64,000 bases of DNA, from NCBI GenBank assembly GCA_002633025.1, contig NMRB01000137.1:302168-366167 (forward strand). Direction: 5' to 3'. Origin of the DNA: Notospermus geniculatus. Its lineage: Eukaryota; Nemertea; Pilidiophora; Heteronemertea; Lineidae. Positions 31,631 to 42,743 of the stretch are shown here, piece by piece (position 1 is the stretch's first letter; each line of letters opens with the position of its first letter). Position numbers and translations under genes: made by a program. The notes below the pieces were generated by a model. That model did not search any database. It was not told the origin of the DNA and worked only from the letters and a program-made list of their open reading frames with translations.

Positions 31631-32891
31631 GGGGCTGTTCACTTTCGGAACCATTCTCCCAACTAATTTTTCATTATGTTGCAGTTGTTTGATTTTCATG
31701 ATAACTTAATATTTAACAATGTGAACTACATAATCATGAAAGAAAAATGTGACATGAGTTTCATTAATTAAGAAAACAAAGAGCATTTGCAAAATGTCCG
31801 AAAACAGCATGAAAACAGTGAAATTATTCCCTAATGTTTGTTGTACTGGGAGAGTAATGGGATTATTTATCATTTATCGAAAAATCATTGCTAAACATAT
31901 TGGTTTTGCTGAAATATCTGCATAAGATGTGTGATTTTCTTCATTTCTGGACCCCTATTTAAGTGTGTGGGGGGGGGGGGNNNNNNNNNNNNNNNNNNNN
32001 NNNNNNNNNNNNNNNNNATCAGTGATCAGTGGTTTGTTGGTGTTGCGTAAGGTCATAAAAGGGAATACTTGAATTTGACGTCCCACTGATCACTTAGACC
32101 TACCCACATGTTATGGTTGATTATGCATGTTGTAACTGATATTGACCATACATCTTTACCACAGCATTCCATTCAAATCTGACATGCCTAGATGTGCTGT
32201 TCCTTTCTCTCCCCCCCCCCACACTTAAATAGGGGTCCAGAAATGAAGAAAATCACACATTTTATGCTAATATTTCAGCAAAACCAATATGTTTAGTAAT
32301 AATTTTTCGATGAATGATAAATAACTAGCACATCAGTACCCGTGTGCAGGTTGAAAATGTGTAAGCACAGTTGCTGAATAAAACACTCTCCATACAGGGT
32401 GATGAGACAATCCGTGACGTCACTGGGGATTCCCCGTTTGGGAAATCCCAACTCCGTCGTCATGGTGAAAAAGTCCCAAAAGTTGCAAAAAAATCTTTGG
32501 AAACAGTGGAATATAAAATGTGAAACATGCCTATCGAGGTTAAGAAATATGGGAAAAACCGTTCGCAGACATTTGTAGGCGCAGGAAAGTTCGGAGGACA
32601 GAGCCTTACGCGAACAAACATTGACCTAGTTACATTCGGTGAATTATAGTAGGATACCATTTTATTACTCTCCCAACAGAACAAACATTAGGGAATAATT
32701 TAACTCTTTTCATCGGACACTTTGCAAATGCTCTTTGTTTTCTTAATTAATGAAACTGATGTCACATCTTTCTTTTCATGATTATGTAGTTCACATTGTT
32801 AAATATTATACCTGAAGTTATCATGAAAATCAAACAACTGCAACATAATGAAAAAATAGTTGGGAAAATGGTTCCGAAAGTGAACAGACCC
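31631..32891. mobile_element. Second GGGGCTGTTCACTTTCGG foldback, with assembly gap
   Basis: Arms match those of 10362-11312, again with AAA on the left and TTT on the right. The centre contains a G run followed by 37 N. The right arm is split by about 330 bp of unrelated sequence (roughly 32325-32660) with no counterpart in the left arm. Confidence 0.85.
31981..32017. other. Assembly gap (37 N)
   Basis: Run of N directly after a poly-G tract in the loop of a foldback, where sequencing commonly fails. Confidence 0.99.
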
Positions 32892-32999
32892 TTTTATTCC
32901 GGAATAACTTGGAGGTCAATTCCTTACTTTTTTACACGACACTTTCAACACGTCTTCCTTCCCTTTCGACACACAGCTGGCAGCGACCAATGGAAAATA

Positions 33000-33434
33000 G
33001 TGATGGACTCATGTCAGATGGTAAACCAAACGTAAATTTTCAACCGAAATAACCTTGCACATTAACTCTCTGAATTAAGATTACCTTTTTTGATACGCAC
33101 TGTAGTTGTGTGATCTTTAGCGTTAACAAATTCATTGTTTCCATTCCAATATGAATTTTTCATCCCCACAATAGCCGGGCCTTCCCCTGATAGTTTTTCC
33201 TTGTTCGGTAGACAAGCAATCGAATTTTTAATGGAACTTACATGTATAAAAAATGTCCATTTTTATCAAAAAATGCACACAGTGCATACGTCATCATTCC
33301 AGAAATTAGCTGTGCCAAATCCACCGATGGCAAATTCTAGGGGAGTTAATCCTTTCATTACCTCAGCATCGAAACAAATTTACAGCTGGGAGTCATCGTA
33401 TCGTCTCTAGCGCGATATTTTTGTGGTCTGTTGG
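33000..33434. other. Intergenic sequence without a recognisable gene
   Basis: Mixed-composition sequence. The longest frame (33135, 91 codons) resembles no family. No inverted repeat is evident. Confidence 0.4.
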
Positions 33435-33640
33435 ATTAACTTGTACTAGCATATTCACCCGTGGCGACCACATTTTGAGGGAGATAGGCCTAGTTTGTCT
33501 AGAATATTCTGTGGTAGAGGGTCTGTTGCTTTATTGATGAGTTTATTTGGAGAGGGGTAGTTTATTTATTTATTAATCGTTAACCGTCAAATCCATGAGC
33601 AGTGAGGAGTTTTGACTTTCTAAACAGCAGCATCACATCT
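33435..33640 (-). repeat. Inverted copy of the 1260-1468 dispersed repeat
   Basis: Matches the reverse complement of 1260-1468 throughout. It carries TAGGCCTA at 33486 where the other copy has TA. Confidence 0.6.
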
Positions 33641-35311
33641 GGTACACAATCAGCCTTATCTCCAGGCTAATGTCAAGGTGACCCAGATTCATGATATTAG
33701 CTAGGTTCACATGCGTCCCACCGTGTATCTGTTGGTAGTAGGTCACTGCCACTTGTAGATGGCAGCGCAGGTCACCACACATCTGATTTTCTCTCTTTCA
33801 TACAAACCAGCACTTCTTTTAAAACCAAAATACCGTAATACAGTCTCCTCATATTGTACTGTACACATAGGCCGCTCTTTGTAGGTTTTAAGCCCTAACT
33901 AAGGAGGAGATAGAACAGAGAGAGTCCGGTCCATCGTAACTGTGTACAGTCATTACATAGCAAGGTATAGCAGATAACAGGTCAACTCAGGTTGATAACA
34001 AAATCCAACATGGCTACCGTCCATTTTGTATAAGATTGCGTCAATCGACGTCATCTTCGGAGGTACTCGGCTACATTCGGGCGGCCATCGTAACCTACCT
34101 CGACTGTATATAGGAGCCTCGGCGTAGTAATCATCTCGCAAATCACGAGATAATTCAGTGATTCGCCGCAGTGAGTGGGTCGTCTGTGACATTGACCGTA
34201 ACCTTCCGCACTTGATGATATAGTGCAGACCAATGCTGATACTTTTTCACGTATAAATGGGTTCTTTGCGCATTATATCGGTGGGATAATTTTATTTATT
34301 GTAGAATCTGAAGTTACTCAGTGGATTAAGGCACATTTTAGGCAGTGATAACACCGAGGATGGACAACGTTACAATGTCGAAACAAAATGGCCGGCCAGC
34401 CTTCACTTCACCACTTGAGAAGTTCAACCTGCTGCTATAGCGTGAGTGACCCTTCATCAGGTAAGGTAACATGCTTCAACTCATTTTTCTATGTGTAGCA
34501 ACACTCACAATCCCTAATTGGTAACTTTGATCATTCAGATCGATAGATTTGAACAGTCCTGTCGAGCATGACCGAAGAAGTAGATCCCGGAGCAATATGG
34601 CGCTGTCCGATATACGTCAGAGTTACGATGTTGGCACGAATCGTTCTCTGACGTTCAGATTGAGATTGCGTGTGTGATTGGCTACAAAGGCTATGCGGTT
34701 TGTATTGAGTTACGTGTAATTCTATTGTACTGAGTTCAAAGTCAATGGCGTTCCAAGTCATTCCTTCGGCACACAGCGATTATGATTGCAAATCAATGCT
34801 TTGGGGCGGATACTGGACCTTTGTCGTCATCCCCTCCATGCTGGAGAGGCGTGTGTAACGAGGGTATGAAATCGAGATCGATTTTGATAGCGCAGTGAAA
34901 GTAACTGGTTGCGATAGCAGGGGTCTTTGAAAAGCTCTGCACCAGGGCCTACCCAGTTCTTCCGTACATGCCGTACAAGTCATGCAATCCCTTGAAATGT
35001 ATGGGAATCGTTAGATTGTACAACCAGCGTACGGTTTTGGCGAGGACTCCCAGGCCTGTATCATTGACGGAAAAAAAATAGGCCCCTACGTCACCCCTAT
35101 ATGTGATGTTACCTTCAGCGCATGCTTCCTACAGAATATATACCGGTATACATGCATGTACTTGCAAATCCTATCGGATTTCAAAAAAAGTGTCAAAGGG
35201 AAACGCGAGAAAACAAAGACCATGGGTGTAGCGTAGTGATCTATGAGATCTGGCTAATTAAACGGAGATGTCCGCTCTGCACACGACGGTATTGATATCC
35301 TGCCCCAACTG
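33641..35311. other. Intergenic sequence with two dispersed-repeat fragments
   Basis: 34040-34170 shares TCGACGTCATCTTCGG and later phrases with 59955-60090. 34420-34580 shares TGTGTAGCAACA, CATTCAGAT and TAGATTTGAAC with 19730-19880. No gene is recognised. A CAGTAC-type mixed sequence fills the rest. Confidence 0.45.
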
Positions 35312-35636
35312 CCGGTGTAACAGTAAAGAGTGTCCCCTGTAAAAAGTGTTTGCTTCTATTGCTCAATGACGGATTAAGTATTAGAAACCAACCACCAGAA
35401 TGTAACAATAGGATCTTTTGTTCCTTGGAAGTTTTTCCAGGGGATAATCTTTCCTGCCACACCTGTGTAACATCGTTTTTGTGTGTGAATGTTCCCACTC
35501 GTTTTACTGCCCTATTGAACAGTCATGGTCTTTCTAACTGCAAAAGATATTTTTGCTAGCTGTCTATTTTAAACTACCCTTCCAATACAAAGAAGGGAAG
35601 ATAGAAAAACAGGGAACATTGGCAGATGTTACAACG
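35312..35636. repeat. Diverged CCGGTGTAAC family member
   Basis: Starts GCCGGTGTAACAGTAAAG and ends GGAACATTGGCAGATGTTAC. It keeps GACGGATTAAG but its arms no longer pair well. Confidence 0.5.
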
Positions 35637-35702
35637 GTGTGAAAGGAATGGGAGTCCTATGAATGCAGGTCCTAGTTAGAATAGTCTGCTAATGTTTGAT
35701 GT

Positions 35703-36495
35703 ACAGTTAAACACGGAATTATTTATACCCCATGAAAATTATAGAAAAAATATTTAGAAAATACCTATCAGCTGCATTGGGCTTCATTAAAATCACTTTT
35801 AGTCGGAATGTACAGAGATTGAAAAATATGCGCAAAATATCACGAAAATAGCACAATTTCAAAATTTCAAATATTTGTTTCGAACCTGATTTCATATCAT
35901 ACATTTTATTATACAATCTTGTCATAGAACGTTTGTGAAGAAATGTTGGTATGAATACACCTCTTTATTTTCGCGGCAAAATCTTGAAAAACTACACGAT
36001 TTTGATGCCTTTTTTTCTCCCTTTTTCGCCATGTGTTCAAATTACGATCTCATATATGATTGAACATGTTGAACGAGTCAGAAAATTAGGTGAATCCTTT
36101 TCAGTAGACGCTGTGGGTCTGATGGCATTCGATTTTTTTCAAACTTCTTCAAATTATCAAAGTATCAAATTTGAAAATTCAACTGATGTCTTGCAATTTC
36201 ACAAAGTAGTAGTGCGATTTTCAAAACTTTCTTTTTTCGCAATTTTTTAGAATTGGTCATAGAATGACATGATGTCAGTATCGAATAAAATATAAAAAGT
36301 TAGGTTTTTCATGATGTTTTGAAATTGTGATATTTCTGTGATATTTTGCCCATATTTTTTAATCTCTGTACATTCCGACTAAAAACCATTTTAACATGTT
36401 TAATGAAGCCAAAGACGTGCCAGTGCAGCTGATAGGTATTTTCTAAATATTTTTCTGTAATTTTCATGGGGTATGAATAATTTCGTGTTAAACTG
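35703..36495. mobile_element. Foldback, GTTAAACACG / ATACCCCATGAAAAT arms
   Basis: ACAGTTAAACACGGAATTATT and its near complement close the element. ATACCCCATGAAAATTATAG and AATGTACAGAGATT pair inside. The 63187-64000 element has the same inner arms but different outer bases. Confidence 0.8.
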
Positions 36496-36498
36496 TTA

Positions 36499-37274
36499 GA
36501 CTAGTCAAATTTTCAGGAAATGTGAATGCATCAGGCATTTTTGAGTAAAAGCAAGCAAATAGGTTTTTCTGGGGTAGTTTTCCATGCTGAATACGAATCT
36601 GCTGTTTGCTAAGCCCGAAAACGCCTAATTATGTCACTAATTATGGTCAAAGGTGGATGAGTGACTTCATCATTGGATCCAAGAACTGAGCTTTGTACAG
36701 GAGAATGGGAACCGATCTACAGCTAACTTTCGAACGGTTGGATTTACACCCAATAAATGTATTACCAACCGATAGAAACATGGCACCTCAGAATCAGATA
36801 AACATATTCTTAATTGTTTTCAGTCGTTATGTAAGAAGGAATGACGTTTTTTCATGTAAATTAACATAAAATGGGTCACAAATATGGGTCATAAAATGGG
36901 TCACAATACAAAAAAAGCCATTTCCAATTATGTTAATCCTCAAAAACAATTGAAAATATGCTAATCTTATTCTGAGGCATCATGTTTCTATCTGTTGGTA
37001 ATACATTTATTGGGTGTAAATCCAACCGTTCAAAAGTTAGCTGTACATCGGTTCCCATTCTCCTGTACAAAGCGCAGTCCTTGGGTCCAATGATGAAGTC
37101 AGTCATCGACCTCTGACCTTGATTAGTGACTTAATTAGGCATTATTGGGCTTGGCAAACAACAGATTCGTATTCAGGATGAAAAACTACCCCAGAAAAAC
37201 CTATTTGCTTGCTTTTACTCAAAAATGCTTCATGCATCTTAAAATAGGCTCTTTTTAAAATTGTTTGACTAGTC
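36499..37274. mobile_element. Foldback, GACTAGTCAAA ends, TA duplication
   Basis: GACTAGTCAAA and TTTGACTAGTC are each flanked by TA (36497-36498 and 37275-37276). Arms of about 300 bp share AGCAAGCAAATAGGTTTTTC and TTACACCCAATAAATG with their complements. The element lies directly beside 35703-36495. Confidence 0.88.
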
Positions 37275-37392
37275 TATGTATGATATGACAATTGACCACA
37301 CAGTGAGCAAATTTTTCTTGAATTGGTACGGGCACAATCAAGATCATATTGAATCGCCCTTTCACGTTTAATGTAAGGTTATATGCGAATAA

Positions 37393-37548
37393 TAGGAAGG
37401 TTAAGAAGTCAAACGATAAACGTTAACTTTACGACAACGTTATTTTTCATACTACACATTCACCAGATTTTATATTGCATTTTCGGTACAAATTAACGTT
37501 TGTCGTTAGCGTTTACGTTTATCGTTTGATTTCCTAACCTCCCTACTC
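37393..37548. repeat. TAGGRAGGTT hairpin with ACGACAACGTTATTT arms
   Basis: TAGGAAGGTTAAGAAGTCAAA and its complement close the hairpin. The interior matches 24694-24833. A half copy (37551-37642) follows immediately. Confidence 0.8.
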
Positions 37549-37642
37549 GGGAGTTTCGAAAATCAAACGACAAAGGTTAACTTTACGACAACGTTATTTT
37601 TTGTACCGAAAATGCAATATATAGTCTGATGAATTCGCAGCT

Positions 37643-38362
37643 ACTGCAGCATGCTACTGTGCAAAAAGCTGTCCACTTCACATCGCTTCTAATCAAACCT
37701 AAATTCTTCAAGCAGCATTTATAGCATCATACATGTACGGACTTTAGGCTTATAATTACGATTGAAATCCTGTTTTTACAAGGTACATGTAATAAGTATG
37801 TACTTGAATACAGTGTGGCACAAATAGGTGCATAAACTTTATGTGCAAACAATTTAATGGTAGGTGGTTCAATATTTTTTCCAGAGCTGTTTTGGCACGT
37901 CGGCGCATATCAGTCAGTTGTGCAGTGCAACTGGGCTAGGCTTTGCACATTAACCTCATAATGACGAAGGGAGTGCCAATTCACCTTGGGGGGGGGGGGG
38001 GACAAAGTTAATGAAGTGGCCGTTTAAATACGATTTTAGAGTAAATACAATCAAAGTGTAAATTAGCTCAAGTTAGTGATAATTAATTAATCCCAGTTCT
38101 GGCATGCACTAGGCCTGTATGTGAATACCATTATTCTTGTATTTGACTGCTCAGAACTATGGAGTGACGTCAGACGTGCTGCCTAATCAAACACCTGTTG
38201 ATTGCCCATGTCCTCCAGCGATACCCGAGTCCTTGGCGATTTATACTCTGGCGGTGACAGATTGCTACCGTGTGATCGGATCATCGGGGAGGGACGGACA
38301 TGACGGAAAATGAAATTAATGTACATGTAGAATTTGACAAATGTATCATATCAGCCGCACTA
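37643..38362. other. Intergenic sequence
   Basis: Contains a G run at about 37989-38001 and no recognisable gene or RNA. Confidence 0.45.
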
Positions 38363-38761
38363 GGGCAATTCCACGCTCAAGCACGTGACATGTTTTCACT
38401 TATTCAGTGCTGTCTCCGCAAATTTTGGAACCACAGAAAGATGTAATACCCTGCTTCAAGTCAGGCTTGTGTCCTTCTATGCCCCTGCTATGAATTAATT
38501 TCATTGTGATTCATAATTAGTGCGCTGTTTGCTAATTAGTTGTGTCACGGACGTGACCTGTGCGATGTCACGTCCGTGACGCAACTAATTAGCAAACAGC
38601 GCACCAATTATGAATCACAAGGAAATTAATTCATACCAGGGGCATAGACGGACACAAGCCTGACATGATGCAGGGTATTACATCTTTCTGTGGTTCCAAA
38701 ATTTGCGGCGACAGCACTGAATAAGTGAAAACATGTCACGTCCGTGACCGTGGAATTGCCC
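38363..38761. mobile_element. Palindromic MITE, GGGCAATTCCACG ends, ACTA duplication
   Basis: It folds almost end to end, with a centre of CACGGACGTGACCTGTGCG and its complement. ACTA flanks both sides (38359-38362, 38762-38765). It is a third, independent insertion of the family at 11839 and 21624, and is better preserved as a palindrome. Confidence 0.9.
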
Positions 38762-38765
38762 ACTA

Positions 38766-39837
38766 GTTGACAGTAAGGAAGTTAGTTACGAAACCAACTG
38801 TACAAATCTCGTCCTTAGAGTCACCACAACTCCTAGATTTCAGGTCGGTCGTAGTTGACCTCTGCTATCTGTTGGTTTCAGCCCGATAGGAAGCTACGTC
38901 TTTCACTTTAAGCCAAGCGTACATCGGCATTGCGACTGGCCATTAACTCTTTCTTCAATTGCGACATCCGCCAGGTTTTCCAAGACCGCCACGCGAATGT
39001 GTGTATAGGTATCCTCTACCGGATCGCTAAATTTCAGTCTCATAGGGTATCAAATATGGCCGCCAGTTGGCCATCTTGAAAAAAAGGAATTTTGACCTCT
39101 GTCGGCTAGAAAAGGTCAGATTGAACACCAAGGTAACATTTGGTGTGTCGTTAGTAGGTCTACCTACGAAAAAAAATGGTAAAAATCCGTTGAATAGGAC
39201 ACAATTAATTGCATTTTTTGTGTTTTCCGAAGAACCACCTAGTGTCTGATTTGTGTAGGCCTACTATTTATTTCGTTATTGTATTTAACCCCACGAAAAA
39301 ACATTGTAGGCAACAATTTTTCTCTGGGGTGATATTCCGGTTTGTCCTCCACATTACCGGGCGCCATTTTCTTAATCTCCCCTTCCATGGCGGGCACTAT
39401 TTACTGAATATGTCTCCTGCAAGTGATGAATCACCACTTTCCCTAAAGATCAGCATGAAAAGGAAAAGATGCTTTCTAGTCCAATCGTTGGTTTATTTGC
39501 ATGTTTGGGAAAGATAACGCACTACCACAACATTTTTAGTGTCCTGTCTGTCAATACTTCTGGCATAAAGTCAGAATAAATCTGGATAATTCGATCAAAT
39601 AAACAAAACGCTCCTTGTGCAAGGATGATGTACTGAACGACGAAGCTGACGGTCTTAAGTGACTGCAATGGAATAATGCGCGTCACAAGTACACTGCTGA
39701 CCCGCATTCAATTGTAATGCTCTTCGTCTGTGCACCGTGTACCTCTGTATCTCTGTATCAGTTCATTCACGTCTCGTGCGCTGGCAGGGAAATCATCCAA
39801 TATAGGGTCATACTATCACAGTTACCTTTACCGCGTC
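38766..39837. other. Intergenic sequence without a recognisable gene
   Basis: Short frames only (up to about 100 codons), none resembling a known family. One TAGGCCTA lies near 39255. Confidence 0.4.
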
Positions 39838-40093
39838 TTAAAGATAATGTATCACGGGTATTTTCGCGGGCCACGAAAATCATTGTTTATTTACATTTTG
39901 TTTGTTTATGTCCAGTTTTTCTTTGTCTTATGAGTAATTTGTTGGTGAAATGCCCCTCTAGAAATTCTTCTGATACCGAAAGTATTCAATTTTGTGGGTT
40001 GGCATGTCCTGATAGTCCAAAACAATATAATGTAAACATCCATGTTTACATATATTGAATGTAAACAATGATGTCGTGATACATTATCTTTAA
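39838..40093. mobile_element. TTAA-flanked element, copy 2 (intact)
   Basis: TTAA-AGATAATGTATCACG to CGTGATACATTATCT-TTAA, 256 bp including flanks. ATGTAAACATCCATGTTTAC is a small internal palindrome. It provides the empty site for the hairpin in 28783-29180. Confidence 0.88.
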
Positions 40094-41140
40094 AAGGCAC
40101 TGTCAGTGAGTTGACCAATAGGTGTCACTACGGCCCAATTCAAGGCATACTTTAGACCATTCGGAACTTCCGAAGGCAACTGCTCGGCAATTTCCGTAGA
40201 CACTCGCATTTCCACGGCAGCCATCTTGAATGCGCAACGATTTCAATGCGTTTCTGGTAGTCGCGCAACCAGCCCCTCGGTCATACTCCGAGGTCGTCAG
40301 ACCGAGGGTCTGGCACGGAACGCAATTCTCATTGTAGTGACCTCATTTCGATGAATCCAATTGAGGTCAACTTCGCTGATTGGCTAGTCACTACCAATGT
40401 ATTATGCATGCATGCATGAAGTGCAGTGTAGTTGTGTTCTACGTCATCAGTTGTAGGTAGATTGTCCGCCATGATGGTTTTACAACATTACAAGTCAAAG
40501 TAACCATACGGACCAGACTCTAAAATTGGAAATTTATTGGAAATTGCAAGAGTCTGGTGGCACGAGACTACGTTTCTGGTGGTTTGGATGCGGTCGCCTC
40601 ATCACACCCTGCGCATGAACGAAATAGGTCACACAAAAACGTTGCGTTATTGATCAATAATTGGCAGATTAGGTGAGATACAGGTAAGTTTATATGTAAT
40701 ATGCCTCAATTTATCGGGCCAAAATTCGGCGAAAATAGTCCCACGGCGGTCACGTGGGTTTGATGATAAACAATATGGCTGCCTTGGACTTGTGTCCGAG
40801 GTGAAATGCGCCGCCCAGTGACAGATAAGCAGTTCGCCTCAGGTCATTCCGAATGACTTTGGACCCACTCATAATTGATCGAGCACCAATCACGTGGATT
40901 TTCCTTTGTATTGGTCCGCTAGAACTTTGCTACCATCTTTTTTGGCAATACCTGCGGCTGACTGCTCCTATTACATCCTCTCAAAACAGGGTCGTCATTG
41001 GGGCAGTCTCCTTCATCTTACATGACCCCCCCCCCCTATCGTACCTTTTCTGACCTGTCAGTGTCACATTGCGTGCCTTTTCGACGGGGAACCATCACCG
41101 ACAGATTCTCTATCGTTTAATAAACCATTCAGAAGCTCGC
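40094..41140. other. Intergenic sequence with repeat fragments
   Basis: 40095-40150 and 40855-40985 carry pieces of the family of 51058-51235 (ACCAATAGGTGTCACTACGG; GCGGCTGACTGCTCCTA). A small hairpin, ACCAGACTCT/AGAGTCTGGT, lies at 40512-40557. No gene. Confidence 0.5.
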
Positions 41141-41142
41141 TA

Positions 41143-41389
41143 AAGGGCTCCGCACACTGGCGACTAAAATGGGGGCGACTACCGATGCGACTACTACGTC
41201 GCCTGCCGTAATTACCTTTGCGGTCGATCAGTGATGTCATCCACGACATCACTGATCTTCCAAAGAAGCATTTGTCGCAAACAAGTCAACAAAAACTAAA
41301 AAAACTGAAAAATGTTCAGTCGCTTCTGTGGTCGCAAGGCCGGTCGCCTACAAAATCGCTCGAAAAAATCGCTAGTGTGCGGTGCCCTT
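41143..41389. mobile_element. Inverted-repeat element, AAGGGCTCCGCACACTGGCG ends
   Basis: Bounded by TA on both sides. The arms contain ATCAGTGATGTC and GCGAC-rich phrases. The right TA is shared with the next element. Confidence 0.8.
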
Positions 41390-41391
41390 TA

Positions 41392-41635
41392 AGCATGGCG
41401 CACACGAGCGATTTTTGAGCGATTTTCTAGGCGACTAGCCTTGCGACTACAGGAGCGACTGAACATATTTTTAGTTTTTTTAGTTTTTTTTGACTCGTTT
41501 GCGACAAATGCTTCACTGGGAGATCAGTGATGTCGCAGATGACATAACTGATCGACCACAAAGGTAATTATCGCATGCGGCCTAGTAGTCGCATCGGTAG
41601 TCGCCCCCATTTTAGTCGCTCGTGTGCGCCATGCT
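41392..41635. mobile_element. Related element, AGCATGGCGCACACGAGCG ends
   Basis: Bounded by TA (41390-41391 and 41636-41637). Its interior is homologous to 41143-41389 in opposite orientation (e.g. GTAGTCGCCCCCATTTTAGT), so one copy landed at the target site of the other. Confidence 0.82.
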
Positions 41636-41888
41636 TAAGAGCGAGTTCATGGCTTAAAACCAATTAACACAAAGCTCAGACAGGAAAGTGCTTCCCATTG
41701 TGTGCTATTCTTGCGAGTGGTTGGGTGATCAAACCGAATCGCCGGGTTGAAAACAATTAGTGAACATACAAGATGTATGTCAGACATAAAATGTGGTTAG
41801 TTCTGCATTCTGATATTCATTTCGACGTACATTTTGATGTACATTTAACATACATGTAACAAGAGGTGGGAAGTAAGCAGCACGGTAT

Positions 41889-42076
41889 ACGGTAAAAAAG
41901 GTACAGGTAAAAAAGGTATTGGTAAAAAAGGTACGGTAAAAAAGGTACTGGTAAAAAAGGTACTAGGTAATAAAGGTACTAGGTAAAAAAGGTACAGGTA
42001 AAAAAGGTACTAGGTAAAAAAGGTAATAGGTAATAAAGGTACTAGGTAAAAAAGGTAGAGGTAAAAAGGATACTAG
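41889..42076 (+). repeat. GGTAAAAAAGGTACT minisatellite
   Basis: About 12 units of 15-17 bp with TAGG/ACAGG variants. Confidence 0.92.
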
Positions 42077-42259
42077 GTACAAGGTTAAATTTTGTATTGA
42101 ATTTGCAAGCATGCTGCATTGGATCATCCAGAACTTTGCAAATTGGACCTTAAACTTTTTGACGTCATACCCGTATCCGATACCTCGTCCGATANCCCCG
42201 GGCTTTTTGCCAATGAGCCCGTGCCAAGCCCGGGCCTGAAAAAAAAATCCGCCTGAGAC

Positions 42260-42416
42260 CCGGTGTAACGTCGATCAGTGTTCCCCGTATTTCTGTGTTT
42301 TTCTTATTGTTTCCCTCCTGACGGATTAAGCGGCAACTAACCCAACAATAATCATTCTAGGCCGCGTCTATTGTTGGGGAACACTGAGCTACAGAAACAC
42401 TCACCCATGTTACACT
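42260..42416. mobile_element. CCGGTGTAAC hairpin family, inverted relative to 30722
   Basis: CCGGTGTAACG to TGTTACAC, containing TTCCCTCCTGACGGATTAAG and CCAACAATA, which match 30722-30880 in reverse orientation. Confidence 0.8.
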
Positions 42417-42637
42417 TGCGCGCGTCTGCACTACTAAAAGTAATCTAGCTGAACTTAATTGCTACGCCAGGCGTTAGAGTCGCTGCTGGCGCCCACTCTT
42501 CACGAGGAGGAGGCGCTAAAATTGCAGTGCTGGCTGGCTTCCCGCCTTGCCCGGGTTTGCATTGAGGCACACGGTATACAGAAACGCTTGCCAGCAAAAG
42601 TTCCATATAGTCATTAACCCATGGCCGGGTTGACATT

Positions 42638-42743
42638 GAGGTATACAATACGGTATACGGACACGCTGGCGAACAATGGTCTAACAAAAGGTTCGTGACC
42701 ATGAAACCTTTGTTCGTCAGCGTGTCCGTATACCGTATACCTC
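42638..42743. repeat. Hairpin, GTATACGGACACGCTGGCG type
   Basis: TACGGTATACGGACACGCTG pairs with its complement. A partial direct copy of the left end (GAGGCACACGGTATACAGAAA) lies at 42565-42590. Related to 24432-24698. Confidence 0.85.
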
